From the NCBI RefSeq assembly GCF_003997935.1, contig NZ_RZQL01000018.1, positions 1-45,391 on the forward strand: DNA of 45,391 nt, given 5' to 3'. Origin of the DNA: Mesorhizobium sp. M7A.F.Ca.US.006.01.1.1 (GTDB lineage Bacteria > Pseudomonadota > Alphaproteobacteria > Rhizobiales > Rhizobiaceae). Shown here in pieces: positions 16,310 to 24,439 of the stretch (within the stretch, counting starts at the first letter, position 1; the number at the start of each line of letters is the position of its first letter). The notes under the pieces were generated by a model that was given only the letters and a program-made list of their open reading frames with translations, was not told the DNA's origin and ran no database searches. Both the position numbers and the translations under genes were made by a program.

Positions 16310-17311
16310 CTATCTGACCTTGATGACGACCTTGCCCTTGGCGCGTCCTGTTTCGACATAGGCCAGCGCCTCATTGGTCGCCTCGAAGGGAAATATCCGG
16401 TCGACGACCGGGCGGATCGCGCCGGATTCGATGAGCGATGCGATCTTGCTCAGCTGCTCGCCCTGCGCCCACATGAAAAGGAACGAGAACGTCACGCCAC
16501 GGCGCTTGGCTTTCGCTCGAATACCGCGGCTCAGCAGGCGAAGCACCAGCCTCAGCACCACGTTCAGTTCCTTTTCCCTGGCAAATTCCGGATCCGGTGG
16601 GCCGGAGATGGAGATGAGCTTGCCACCCGGTTTCAGCACATTCAGTGATTTTTCAAGTGTCCTGGCGTCCTGGCTGTTCAAGACGACGTCGTAGCCCGAA
16701 AGGACTTTCTCGAAATCGTCTTTCCTGTAGTCGACGACGACATCGGCGCCGAGCCCCTTGACCAGACCGGCGCTCGCCGCGCTGGAGGTGGTCGCAATGG
16801 TCGCGCCGAGATGCTTTGCCAGTTGGATGGCGAATGTCCCCACGCCGCCGGAGCCGGCTTGAATGAAGACCTTCTGTCCCTTCTTCAGGTTGGCCCTTTC
16901 GACGAGCGCCTGCCAGGCGGTCAGGCCGACCAGCGGGATCGAGGCCGCCTCCTCCATGCTGAGGTTCCCGGGCTTCAGGGCCACGTCGGCTTCATCCATG
17001 GCTATGAACTCGGCGAACGTCCCGATCCGGCCATCGCGCGGCCGCGCATAGACGTCGTCGCCCAGTTTGAACTTGCGGACTGTCGATCCCACGCGCACAA
17101 CCCTCCCGGCCACGTCGTGACCCAGGATGAAGGGCCGGCGATAGGGCAGGATCAGCTTGAACTCTCCGGTTCTGACCTTGGAATCGAGCAGGTTCACCGC
17201 CGCGGCGTGGACCTCGACCAGGACATCGCTGTCCCCGAGTTTCGGCTCCGGCATTTCGGCCAGCCGCAGCGTGCCGTTCTTGCTGTATTTGTCGACGACG
17301 AATGCCTTCAT
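16310..17311 (-). CDS. NADP-dependent zinc-independent MDR alcohol dehydrogenase / quinone oxidoreductase
   Basis: 333 aa medium-chain dehydrogenase. The N-terminal GroES-like domain (PFILGHDVAGRVVRVGS) is followed by the Rossmann domain with the nucleotide motif VFIQAGSGGVGTFAIQLAKHLGA around residues 150-172. The catalytic zinc ligands of true alcohol dehydrogenases are not evident, so it belongs with quinone or enoyl reductases that reduce electrophilic carbonyls using NADPH. GGAAAG lies about nine bases before the ATG. It is 66 bp downstream of an SDR on the same strand, behind a TetR-controlled promoter. Confidence 0.9.
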   Translation of the reverse strand: MKAFVVDKYSKNGTLRLAEMPEPKLGDSDVLVEVHAAAVNLLDSKVRTGEFKLILPYRRPFILGHDVAGRVVRVGSTVRKFKLGDDVYARPRDGRIGTFAEFIAMDEADVALKPGNLSMEEAASIPLVGLTAWQALVERANLKKGQKVFIQAGSGGVGTFAIQLAKHLGATIATTSSAASAGLVKGLGADVVVDYRKDDFEKVLSGYDVVLNSQDARTLEKSLNVLKPGGKLISISGPPDPEFAREKELNVVLRLVLRLLSRGIRAKAKRRGVTFSFLFMWAQGEQLSKIASLIESGAIRPVVDRIFPFEATNEALAYVETGRAKGKVVIKVR

Positions 17312-17377
17312 GGCAGTGACTTTCCGATAGTGATTTTGGTGCGTCGCATGTGCGTGAAATCCTGTGCTCGCTGTCGT

Positions 17378-18193
17378 TCAAACCGGCAGGCGGAACTGTT
17401 TGCGCAGGCTCTTGTCGAAGATTCCCGCGGGGGCAAAGCGGCGCAGCAGGCTGACCTGGCGCGCAGCCTTGCCGGCGGTGTAGCGCCGTTGCGGACGGGC
17501 ATCGGTCGCTGCCTTGACGACCACTTGCGCCACCACTTCCGGCCGGTCGGCTACGGGCATCACATCGCGAAGCAGCGCTTCCATCGTAGCTCGGGCCTGA
17601 TCGTATTCCTGCAGCGGCGAATCCGGTTGGATCCCGTTCTGGTCGAAGACGGTGCGAACGAATGCCGGCTCGATGACCGAGACGCGGATATTGAAGGCAC
17701 GAACCTCGTGGTCGAGCGATTCCGAATAGCCCTCGAGCGAGTGCTTGACCGCCGAATAATGCGCTGAATACGGCGCCGGCACCAGTCCCAGCACAGAGCC
17801 GATATTGACGATGCGCCCTTCGCCACGCCGCCGCATCGACGGCAGCACCGCATTGGTCATGCGGATGACGCCGAACAGATTGACGTCGAACAGGGCCTGC
17901 ACCTGTGCAATCGAGAATTCCTCGGCGCCTCCAAGCTGGCCGACGCCGGCATTGTTGACCAAGAGATCGATCCGACCGGCCTGCGAGAGTACCGTCGAAA
18001 CGAGTGCGGCAACGGCCTCACCGTCGGTCACGTCGCAGATCAGCATGGTCACCCCGTCCGGATCGTTGCCGGCCTTGCGCCGGCTGGTTCCGAAGACGGT
18101 GAACCCTGCCCGCGCCAGGGCCTCGGCGCTGGCGCGGCCGATGCCCGACGAGGCTCCGGTCACAACAGCGGTTTTTCCGGCATTCGTTTTCAT
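17378..18193 (-). CDS. Short-chain dehydrogenase/reductase (SDR)
   Basis: 271 aa classical SDR. Cofactor motif VVTGASSGIGRASA is at about residues 10-23, NNAGVGQLG in the middle, and the catalytic Ser-Tyr-Lys is visible as S in VNIGSVLG and Y-K in YSAHYSAVKHSLEG. I start at the ATG at 18193 (MKTNAG) because GGAG lies six bases upstream; the in-frame ATG at 18211 has no site. It is the first gene of a leftward pair with the quinone oxidoreductase and divergent from a TetR gene across a 103-bp region with two palindromes. It probably reduces a carbonyl compound sensed by the TetR protein; substrate unknown. Confidence 0.92.
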   Translation of the reverse strand: MKTNAGKTAVVTGASSGIGRASAEALARAGFTVFGTSRRKAGNDPDGVTMLICDVTDGEAVAALVSTVLSQAGRIDLLVNNAGVGQLGGAEEFSIAQVQALFDVNLFGVIRMTNAVLPSMRRRGEGRIVNIGSVLGLVPAPYSAHYSAVKHSLEGYSESLDHEVRAFNIRVSVIEPAFVRTVFDQNGIQPDSPLQEYDQARATMEALLRDVMPVADRPEVVAQVVVKAATDARPQRRYTAGKAARQVSLLRRFAPAGIFDKSLRKQFRLPV

Positions 18194-18225
18194 TTCGTGC
18201 TCCAAACTCATGAGGGCTAGCTTTT

Positions 18226-18254
18226 TTGCATCCGTTAAATTACAGTCGTAATAT
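18226..18254 (+). promoter_or_regulatory. Promoter of the TetR gene
   Basis: A -35 TTGCAT (18226-18231) and a -10 TAATAT (18249-18254) with a 17-bp spacer read towards the TetR gene. The first palindromic operator overlaps the -10 box, which fits autorepression. Seen as sequence; activity is inferred. Confidence 0.55.
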
Positions 18255-18271
18255 CAGATTATGATCATAAT
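18239..18271. promoter_or_regulatory. Twin palindromic operators between SDR and TetR genes
   Basis: ATTACAGTCGTAAT (18239-18252, arms ATTAC/GTAAT) and ATTATGATCATAAT (18258-18271, perfect 14-bp palindrome) share the frame ATTA-N6-TAAT, and their centres are 19 bp apart. They lie in the divergent region directly before the TetR gene, as expected for operators bound by the TetR dimer. Binding is inference. Confidence 0.6.
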
Positions 18272-18296
18272 ACAATAGCAGAAAGGAATAGCAGCC

Positions 18297-18860
18297 ATGC
18301 GCTACGAAAAGGGCAGGAAGGACGCCTCGCGCGGCCGGATCCTGGAGGTCGCCGCCGACCGTTTTCGCGGCGACGGCATCGCCGCGTCCGGACTGGCGAC
18401 CATCATGAGCGACGCCGGGCTGACCAACGGCGCCTTCTATCCGCACTTTCAATCCAAGGCGCAGCTTGTCCGCGAAAGCGTGGCGGCGGCGATGGAGCTT
18501 CAGGCGCAGCAACTGGCGGAAGCATTGGCTTCGGGCGTGGGGATGGCCATCGACACGTATCTGTCGGCCGAGCACCGGGACAATCCCGGAAAGGGCTGCG
18601 CGTCAGCTGCGCTGCTGCCGGAGCTCGCCCGTCAGCCGCCTGAAACGCGTGAAGCCTATACAGACCACCTGCTGGTTTTGGTGCGCCAGTTGGCGCAAGC
18701 GCTACCGCAGGCCAGGGATCCGGAGGGCGTGGCGCTGGCTGTCTTTGCAACGCTCCTCGGCACGCTGCAAATGGCCCGCGCCGTGGGCGGAACGGAATTG
18801 TCCGACCGCATCCTCTCGGCGGGGAAAGACGCGGCCAAGACGCTGATCGAGCAGCGTTAG
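18297..18860 (+). CDS. TetR/AcrR family transcriptional regulator
   Basis: 187 aa. The N-terminal TetR helix-turn-helix reads RILEVAADRFRGDGIAASGLATIMSDAGLTNGAFYPHFQSKAQLV at about residues 14-58, with the typical GAFYPHF recognition end. The C-terminal ligand domain (NPGKGCASAALLPELARQPPETREA) resembles the TetR_C branch that controls SDR/electrophile genes. GAAAGGA lies about ten bases before the ATG. It is divergent from the SDR-quinone oxidoreductase pair and has two matched palindromes and its own promoter in the shared region, so it is very likely their repressor and its own. Confidence 0.92.
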   Translation: MRYEKGRKDASRGRILEVAADRFRGDGIAASGLATIMSDAGLTNGAFYPHFQSKAQLVRESVAAAMELQAQQLAEALASGVGMAIDTYLSAEHRDNPGKGCASAALLPELARQPPETREAYTDHLLVLVRQLAQALPQARDPEGVALAVFATLLGTLQMARAVGGTELSDRILSAGKDAAKTLIEQR

Positions 18861-18986
18861 CGCGGCAGTGTGCAAAGCGGTTCCGCTGCGGTCAAACGAC
18901 GACTCGCTGTGGGATGCCGCCCCGCGTGGGCAGTGGAGCGATTAGGGGCTGCATTGCATTAAGTGTGAAGCCCAGTTGCGCTCATG

Positions 18987-20048
18987 TCACTCCCAGCCCA
19001 AGAGCCGCGCCAGCCGCTTCTTGAGCGGTCGCAGGGACAGGCGCCGACGCCGGGAGAATCCCGCAATCCTCTGCCGCACCACATGCATGGCATCGGCGTG
19101 GATGGCATCGACGCTCATGGTGCCGTTGCCGAGCAAAAGGTCAAGGCCCGAGACCGGGCGCATGATGCCACGCAGAGCCCGCTCATGCATCTCGGCGTAG
19201 CGGCTGTAATCCACCCCCGCCTCCCAGCCAGGCGGCCGCGTCAGAACGGACGGGTTGTTATTGATTTCAAAGGTCTGGACCTGGCCGTCGACGATGCCGT
19301 AATCGATGCGCCCATAGTCGATGCCGGCCAGGGCGAAGACACGCCCGATCTGCTCGGCATGCGGATTGTCGTCCACGTAGGCGCGGCTTTCGGCCCTGTC
19401 GGCCTCGGTGAAGCGGGTGCTCGGAAACTTGATGTACCAGTTCTCATTGATGAAGCAGTGCTGCGGATAGACGGTTGGGCCGACCTTGTAAGCCGAGTAT
19501 TTGCGGAACCGCCCATCGGCCGAGGGAGCCGCGCCATATTCGACGATCATCAGGTCCGGGTCTTGACGGACATGGCCCGGCAGACGGGCAATCGCTGCTT
19601 CCAGCGCATCCGCGCCGTCGATCAGCCCGGTCAACGGCGGCTCATGCTGGCTTTCCCAGCGCACGAAAACTGGAAACCGGCGTACAGACTTGCGCTCACC
19701 CAGCCGATGCACATCGAAATGGTTGAGGCCCGCGGCCTTCAGGCGTTTCAGCAAGTCAAAGCGGCGTGGCACGATTGCTGGATCGTTGAGCAGCAACAGG
19801 CCCGGATTGAGCGAGGCGATGCGCTCATGGAGGGAGACCGCCGCCTGCAATTGAGCCGGCGCCAGCCTTTCAAAATCCGTAAAGATGAAGGTGCCGGGAG
19901 CGAGGGGGCCGAGCCTCGCGGCCAGTTCGTAGGGAATGATCCGGACAAGATCACCAAGCCCATGCTGGTAATAGCCAAGCAGTACGCCCATCGTGTAAGC
20001 ATGTTGGCGCGTGCAGAAATAGTAAATCGGCCCCTGATTGTTGGTCAT
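18987..20048 (-). CDS. ATP-grasp fold protein
   Basis: 353 aa. The C-terminal two thirds look like an ATP-grasp ligase: a FPVFVRWESQH strand, MIVEYGAAP at the adenine-contacting position, and DYGRIDYGIVDG followed by QTFEINNNPSVL, where the Asp/Glu/Asn set is the usual Mg-ATP site. The N-terminal part (IYYFCTRQHAYTMGVLLGYY) is not a domain I recognise. Start ATG 20048 is chosen over the in-frame upstream start, which would run into the divergent P450 promoter region. ATP-grasp enzymes join a carboxylate to an amine or thiol through an acyl phosphate. It is divergent from a P450 and near GH3- and GNAT-like genes, so it may take part in a small-molecule or peptide pathway; that is inference. 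Confidence 0.72.
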   Translation of the reverse strand: MTNNQGPIYYFCTRQHAYTMGVLLGYYQHGLGDLVRIIPYELAARLGPLAPGTFIFTDFERLAPAQLQAAVSLHERIASLNPGLLLLNDPAIVPRRFDLLKRLKAAGLNHFDVHRLGERKSVRRFPVFVRWESQHEPPLTGLIDGADALEAAIARLPGHVRQDPDLMIVEYGAAPSADGRFRKYSAYKVGPTVYPQHCFINENWYIKFPSTRFTEADRAESRAYVDDNPHAEQIGRVFALAGIDYGRIDYGIVDGQVQTFEINNNPSVLTRPPGWEAGVDYSRYAEMHERALRGIMRPVSGLDLLLGNGTMSVDAIHADAMHVVRQRIAGFSRRRRLSLRPLKKRLARLLGWE

Positions 20049-20122
20049 GGCCGGGTGTCGATATCCGGGCGTGCACGACACACCACTGTCTTGGCCGACA
20101 AGATTGGACTTCTCGCAAGGCA

Positions 20123-21325
20123 ATGCATACCGAATCCCCCTCCAATGCTGTGTTCAATTCCGGCCGGCATCCCTGGCAAGGGATTCGCGCCGGTGCTTTC
20201 AAAGGTGCCGCGGACACCTATGCTATCCACGATGAAATGCGACGGCGCGCTCCGGTCTGGCAGGCGCCGTGGGGCGATGTCTATCTCACCGGCTACGATC
20301 TTGTTTCGAGCAGCCTCGCCAATCGCAAGCTTTCGCACGTGCCGCCGGCCGATGTAATGGAGGATCCGGATTCCGCGATACGCGACTGGCTGATCTATCA
20401 GGAAGGCAGCGCTCACGCCGCCCTGCGCCAGGCTCTGCAGCAGCCCTTTGTCGGCAAGGGCATGCCGGCTTTGCGTCCCATTGTAGCTGAAACGATCGAA
20501 GACCTCATGGGCGATTCCGGCTTGTCCGGGACGACCGAAGTCGTGGCCGCCTTCACGCGCGCCGTGCCCGAACGTGTCATTTGCCGCCTGCTTGGCGTAC
20601 CGGACCAGGACATGCCGATGATCCGGGCATGGTCGGGTTCGATCCGCGCCCTTCTCGATACCGGTTTCGATGATGCCTTCGGCGGCGCCAACTCCGCCGA
20701 CGAGATGTCCTGCTACTTCGTCGAGCATTTGCGCCATCTGCTTGCCACTGGGCGAATGCCGCCGCTGCTGACCGGGCTGGCCGGCCTGGTCGATGCGTTG
20801 GGGCTGACGGCTGCCGGTCGCAACATCGCCTTCCTGGCCTTCGCCGGTCACGAGACCACGGTGCACCTCATCGGCAACATGTTGTTCCATCTTGCTCACC
20901 AGCCCGCCCAGTGGGCGGCCCTGCGGGCCGACCGCCGGCTTGCTGCCAGTGCCGTTGCCGAAACGCTGCGGCTGGAAAGCCCGGTGCAGAAGATCTGCCG
21001 CTGGCCGCTTGAGCCTGTAATCATCGGCGGCCAGGAAATCGAAAAGAACCGGCTGATGGTGCTGCTTGTCGGCGCTGCCAACCGCGACCCGGCCCAGTTT
21101 GCCGACGCATCGCGTTTCGACCTCGGCCGGGCCGGCAGGCAGAACCTGGCCTTCGGCCGGGGCGCGCATGTCTGCATCGGCAGGGCGTTGGCCGAAATGG
21201 AAGGTGTCGCGGTGCTGGAAGCCGCACTCACCCACTGGAGAACCGTCGAGCCTGTTGCTGCATGTTGGATGGACAATTCCTCGATCCGCGGCCTGGATGC
21301 GCTGACCTTGCGGCTGACGGCCTGA
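20123..21325 (+). CDS. Cytochrome P450
   Basis: 400 aa, the normal size for a soluble bacterial class I P450. Diagnostic motifs are the I-helix FAGHETTVHLIGN (oxygen activation), the K-helix ETLRLESP (ExxR), and the haem loop FGRGAHVCIG with the thiolate Cys351. The usual EHTRLR segment of bacterial P450s is replaced by EGSAHAALRQAL. The upstream space to the divergent ATP-grasp gene is only about 75 bp, so the two share a promoter region. No ferredoxin or reductase gene is nearby, so it must borrow electrons from elsewhere. Family sure, substrate unknown. Confidence 0.95.
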   Translation: MHTESPSNAVFNSGRHPWQGIRAGAFKGAADTYAIHDEMRRRAPVWQAPWGDVYLTGYDLVSSSLANRKLSHVPPADVMEDPDSAIRDWLIYQEGSAHAALRQALQQPFVGKGMPALRPIVAETIEDLMGDSGLSGTTEVVAAFTRAVPERVICRLLGVPDQDMPMIRAWSGSIRALLDTGFDDAFGGANSADEMSCYFVEHLRHLLATGRMPPLLTGLAGLVDALGLTAAGRNIAFLAFAGHETTVHLIGNMLFHLAHQPAQWAALRADRRLAASAVAETLRLESPVQKICRWPLEPVIIGGQEIEKNRLMVLLVGAANRDPAQFADASRFDLGRAGRQNLAFGRGAHVCIGRALAEMEGVAVLEAALTHWRTVEPVAACWMDNSSIRGLDALTLRLTA

Positions 21326-21398
21326 CCGGATGGTCGCTTGTCCAGTTTTCATGCCTTTACTCGACAAGCCGGGATTTTCCGCAACACGGGATGCCGCA

Positions 21399-22988
21399 TC
21401 ATCCTAGGGTGTCCTCCTTGTCCGCCCCGAGTGCCGCTAGAAGCGCTGCGTCCGATCGAGTGAGCAGAACCGGCGCCTTCATTCCGGCGATGCCCGTGCC
21501 GCCCTTCATGCGGTGGCGCTTCAGCCTGCCATAGAGGTCGTCCACGCCGGTCGTCCGCAGCGGCCCCAACTGGCCGATGCGGCGGGCATACTCATATTGC
21601 GGATTGGCCTTGAGCGCATGGTCGAGGCCGCCGCCAAGCACCTCAACGGCCCGCCCCCGACCGGTCTCGACGAAAAGCCGGTAATGCGGGTGCGGCGTCG
21701 CGACCGCCACCAGCAGCGAATAGGTACGATGATCGAGACCGGCCTCGGCCAGCGAGCGCACGACAAAGGCTTCCGTGAGTTTTTCCCCACAGAGATCGGA
21801 CACCATGCCGGTACGCCCGCTGAAACGCAGGCGCGGCGTGTCACCGGTGAACCCGGTGACTTCGACCATGTCTTGCGTGTCGTAGCGATAGAGGCCGGAG
21901 CCTGTGGTCACGATAAGCCGGTAGGTCAGGCCTGCCTCCAACTGCCACGCGAAAAGGTTGGCACCGCTTTCATCGACAAATTCAAAGAACCCGCTTTGCG
22001 ATGCCAGGATGCACCCGGACCCGTCGCCATAGGGAAACGAAACGGCAGCTTCGGTAGACATCAGCCCTTTGGACTGGATGAAGACATGCGGAAATTGCGC
22101 CTGCAATGCGGCGGCAAAGCCACTGCTGGAGGCGTCTGTCCAGCAGCTGATCGTGTCGAGGCGAGGCCAGATCGCCGACAGCTGTGAACTTCCAAGCGCG
22201 CCCTCCAGCGCAGCAATGCGGCGGCGCACCACGTCCGGCGGCCGCACGGCGCCCAGCCTGTCCGCAAGCTCCGGCAACAGGCTCTCGGCATCGCGCTGCA
22301 TCGCGCGCAGGATTTCGGTGAGATAGGTCGGGCTCCAGACCCAGATCAGGCTCAGATCCTCGGCCGCCAGCAGGTGCAGGCAGGTCTGCCTTTGCCATTC
22401 GGCGAAATCGCTGAGCAGCCTCAAATCCATCGGTACCGCCGAAACTTGGATCAGGCTATCGCGTAAGGCGCCGAAATAAGCAAAAGGAACAGGACTGCCC
22501 AACCTGCGCGCACCGACACGCTCGCTTGCGCCGCGGCCTACCGGGCTTAGCGCGAAATAGCTGTGCCCTTGCGCAACGCCCGGCCGGCGCCGTATCAGTT
22601 CCGACATCCAGGGATAGAGACAATCGGTGTAGGCCTGCAGGCCCGTGTCGGTATACGGGATGTATTTCGCGCCACCGGAACTGCCGCCGGTTTGCTCGAT
22701 AAACCGGACCGGCTCGGCAGTCAGCACATTCTCCTCTCCGGCGACGACACGATCGATGTATGGCGACAAGGCCTCGTAGCCGCAGATCGGCACGAGATCG
22801 CGAAAGGACTCGGCCGAAGCGACGTTGGCAAAGTTGTGGTCACCACCAAACACAGTCGCGGGATTGGCTTCTACAAGCCGCCGCAAGAGGCAGCGCTGCG
22901 TGGCCTCGATCTGACCGAGCCGCGCCCGAAAACCGGCATCCCCGGCCGCGGTCGCGCCGGCAATCCGTGCCCAGGCCTCAGCGCCCAT
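21399..22988 (-). CDS. GH3-family acyl-acid amido synthetase-like adenylating enzyme
   Basis: 529 aa. It matches the GH3 family known from plant auxin and jasmonate conjugation: P-loop-like TGGSSGGAK (about residues 100-108), the LMSTEAAVSFP segment (about 309-319), and LYRYDTQDMVEVTGF (about 366-380), followed by the KLTEAFV hinge to the C-terminal lid. GH3 enzymes adenylate a carboxylic acid and pass the acyl group to an amino acid. Start ATG 22988 has GAAGGG seven or eight bases upstream; an in-frame ATG at 23021 is possible. It overlaps the end of the upstream GNAT-like gene by 11 bp, so the two are coupled. It converges on the P450 gene. The acyl and amine partners are not known. Confidence 0.85.
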   Translation of the reverse strand: MGAEAWARIAGATAAGDAGFRARLGQIEATQRCLLRRLVEANPATVFGGDHNFANVASAESFRDLVPICGYEALSPYIDRVVAGEENVLTAEPVRFIEQTGGSSGGAKYIPYTDTGLQAYTDCLYPWMSELIRRRPGVAQGHSYFALSPVGRGASERVGARRLGSPVPFAYFGALRDSLIQVSAVPMDLRLLSDFAEWQRQTCLHLLAAEDLSLIWVWSPTYLTEILRAMQRDAESLLPELADRLGAVRPPDVVRRRIAALEGALGSSQLSAIWPRLDTISCWTDASSSGFAAALQAQFPHVFIQSKGLMSTEAAVSFPYGDGSGCILASQSGFFEFVDESGANLFAWQLEAGLTYRLIVTTGSGLYRYDTQDMVEVTGFTGDTPRLRFSGRTGMVSDLCGEKLTEAFVVRSLAEAGLDHRTYSLLVAVATPHPHYRLFVETGRGRAVEVLGGGLDHALKANPQYEYARRIGQLGPLRTTGVDDLYGRLKRHRMKGGTGIAGMKAPVLLTRSDAALLAALGADKEDTLG

Positions 22989-23769
22989 CTTGCAGCCCTT
23001 CGGCAAAACTCGCGGCAGCATAGCGCTTCAGATTGCCGAGTTCGAATTCCGCGAGGCAGGCAAGTTCGACACCTCGGAAGTAGAAGGGATTGGCCCGGAG
23101 AAAGAAGGCGGCAAAACGGTTGCGGAATGCTGTTTCCTCGACATCTGCCCACTGTTCCCGCAAGTGGCCTTGCGACAGGCCGAAGTCGATCAGTCCGGTC
23201 GACGGCTCGAATTGACGCCCGTATCGGGCAGTTGCGATAGCATCGCGGATCGTCTGCAGGCGGGCCGAAACCGGCCCATCGACGGCTGGAACGAAGTCGC
23301 AGAAAAAATTGGGGAGAATGCGGAACGTCCTATGCCCTCCGATGATGGAGAACCAGAACAACCGGCCCGCCACCGCGGCCTTGGCAGCGCCGGCCGCGCG
23401 AAAGAAACCGCGCAGCAACACGGGGTCGCCCCAACGCGCGGAATGAAGAACGGTATCGCCGGAGAAGAGATAGTGGACAGTCTCCCCGCCCATGGCCAGT
23501 GGCCTGACAAGATAAGTCGAAAAGCCGATAATCTCCCGGTCGCACCGGATGATCACGACAGCATCCTTTTCGGCGAGATCGCGTTCGAAAACATTGCGAT
23601 CGACTGCCTCGTAGTAGGTTTCATACAAGGCAAACATCCGGTCGCGCTCGTCAGGCGTCAGTTCCCGCACCGGCGTGGTTGTCGAGCCAATGGAACCGAT
23701 CTCATCCGCAGTACTTTGCACGCAATCTTGCCGCCTATGTGAGACCCCACCAAATCGCATATCAGTCAT
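22978..23769 (-). CDS. GNAT-like acyltransferase fold protein
   Basis: 263 aa. RDRMFALYETYYEAVDRNVFERDLAEKD, then VVIIRCDREIIGFSTYLV and LFSGDTVLHSARWGD resemble the first helices and beta strands of an N-acyltransferase (GNAT) fold, but I cannot see the classical acetyl-CoA loop with confidence. The 3' end overlaps the GH3 start by 11 bp. The 5' end lies four bases after the stop of a 52-codon reading frame and has no strong ribosome site of its own. A substrate-modifying role beside GH3 is likely but inferred. Confidence 0.6.
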   Translation of the reverse strand: MTDMRFGGVSHRRQDCVQSTADEIGSIGSTTTPVRELTPDERDRMFALYETYYEAVDRNVFERDLAEKDAVVIIRCDREIIGFSTYLVRPLAMGGETVHYLFSGDTVLHSARWGDPVLLRGFFRAAGAAKAAVAGRLFWFSIIGGHRTFRILPNFFCDFVPAVDGPVSARLQTIRDAIATARYGRQFEPSTGLIDFGLSQGHLREQWADVEETAFRNRFAAFFLRANPFYFRGVELACLAEFELGNLKRYAAASFAEGLQDGR

Positions 23770-23773
23770 GGGC

Positions 23774-23932
23774 TCAGTAGTTCAAGCCGCACCAACCTGA
23801 ATCTTTATGAACATTTGTCTCGACATTGCCGGCAATGGCCCTTGCGAGTTCGCCGTCCCACTCGACACTGTCGGCCAAAGCGGCCGCATTGGCCGCCAGG
23901 GCATAGTGCGTTGGACAGCGGCCGGCGATCAC
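23774..23932 (-). CDS. Candidate small ORF (52 aa) coupled to the GNAT-like gene
   Basis: A GTG-started frame whose stop lies four bases before the ATG of the GNAT-like gene. Third codon positions are GC-rich over the first two thirds, and the product is alanine-rich and helical (ALAANAAALADSVEWDGE) with a distinct C-terminal end NVHKDSGWCGLNY. No clear ribosome site is seen before the GTG. It could be a leader for translational coupling, a precursor peptide, or the decayed end of an older gene. The reading frame is a fact, its reality as a gene is uncertain. Confidence 0.3.
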   Translation of the reverse strand: MIAGRCPTHYALAANAAALADSVEWDGELARAIAGNVETNVHKDSGWCGLNY

Positions 23933-24121
23933 ACTGCCGGTCGCCCGCGAAATTGTTCGACCGCTACTTTCGGCTTTGGTCTGCTATCTTCATCGGAAGT
24001 CCAAAACTGCCTGTCCGCTTTCGGCCTGAAATGCGATGCCCGATATTGGGCGCAGTAAGGTTAGAGGCTGCCGGGATGAAAGCGCTGCCGATGCATGCGG
24101 CGGCATCCCAGCCAATTCTGC

Positions 24122-24319
24122 TCAGAAGTCGAGAGCGACCATCATGCCGCGGACTTCGGCCATTTCCAGCAGCAGGTCTTGCAGTCTTTCGTCCAGCGCG
24201 GCACCGGTCAGCGCCAGAAGCTCGGTGATGCTCTCTCTCATCGATATGACGGCAGCGCCTGTCTTCTCGGCGAGCAGCCGTCCGATGGCAGCTCGGATCA
24301 GGTCGTCCTGATCAGACAT
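24122..24319 (-). CDS. Small helical protein of unknown function, 65 aa
   Basis: Begins MSDQDDLIRAAIGRLLAEKTG and continues with long amphipathic helices (SITELLALTGAALDERLQDLLLEMAE). It has no membrane segment, no cysteines and no known motif. A very good ribosome site (GGGAGGTGA) lies six bases before the ATG, which strongly supports translation. It is downstream of, and on the same strand as, another small unknown gene (24440-24673), about 120 bp away. An inverted repeat (GGGATG...CATCCC, 24073-24109) follows its end. I do not recognise the family. Confidence 0.6.
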   Translation of the reverse strand: MSDQDDLIRAAIGRLLAEKTGAAVISMRESITELLALTGAALDERLQDLLLEMAEVRGMMVALDF

Positions 24320-24439
24320 TGCTTCACCTCCCGGCGCACTGCAACCTCCCCTTGCTTTCCATGCCTCACCGCCGCTTTCGACAACAGGGCGTGATTTCCC
24401 ATACGGTATGATTTTTGATGCGACATCGGGCAGCTTTGC

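Noticed and set aside
18984..21367. Long open frames opposite the ATP-grasp gene (457 codons, plus) and the P450 gene (440 codons, minus)
   Set aside because: No domain motifs, while the opposite strand has ATP-grasp and P450 signatures in the right places.
23807..24228. Plus-strand frames of 83 and 137 codons between the GNAT-like gene and the 65-aa gene
   Set aside because: No ribosome sites or motifs; the minus-strand frame at 23774-23932 has better codon composition.
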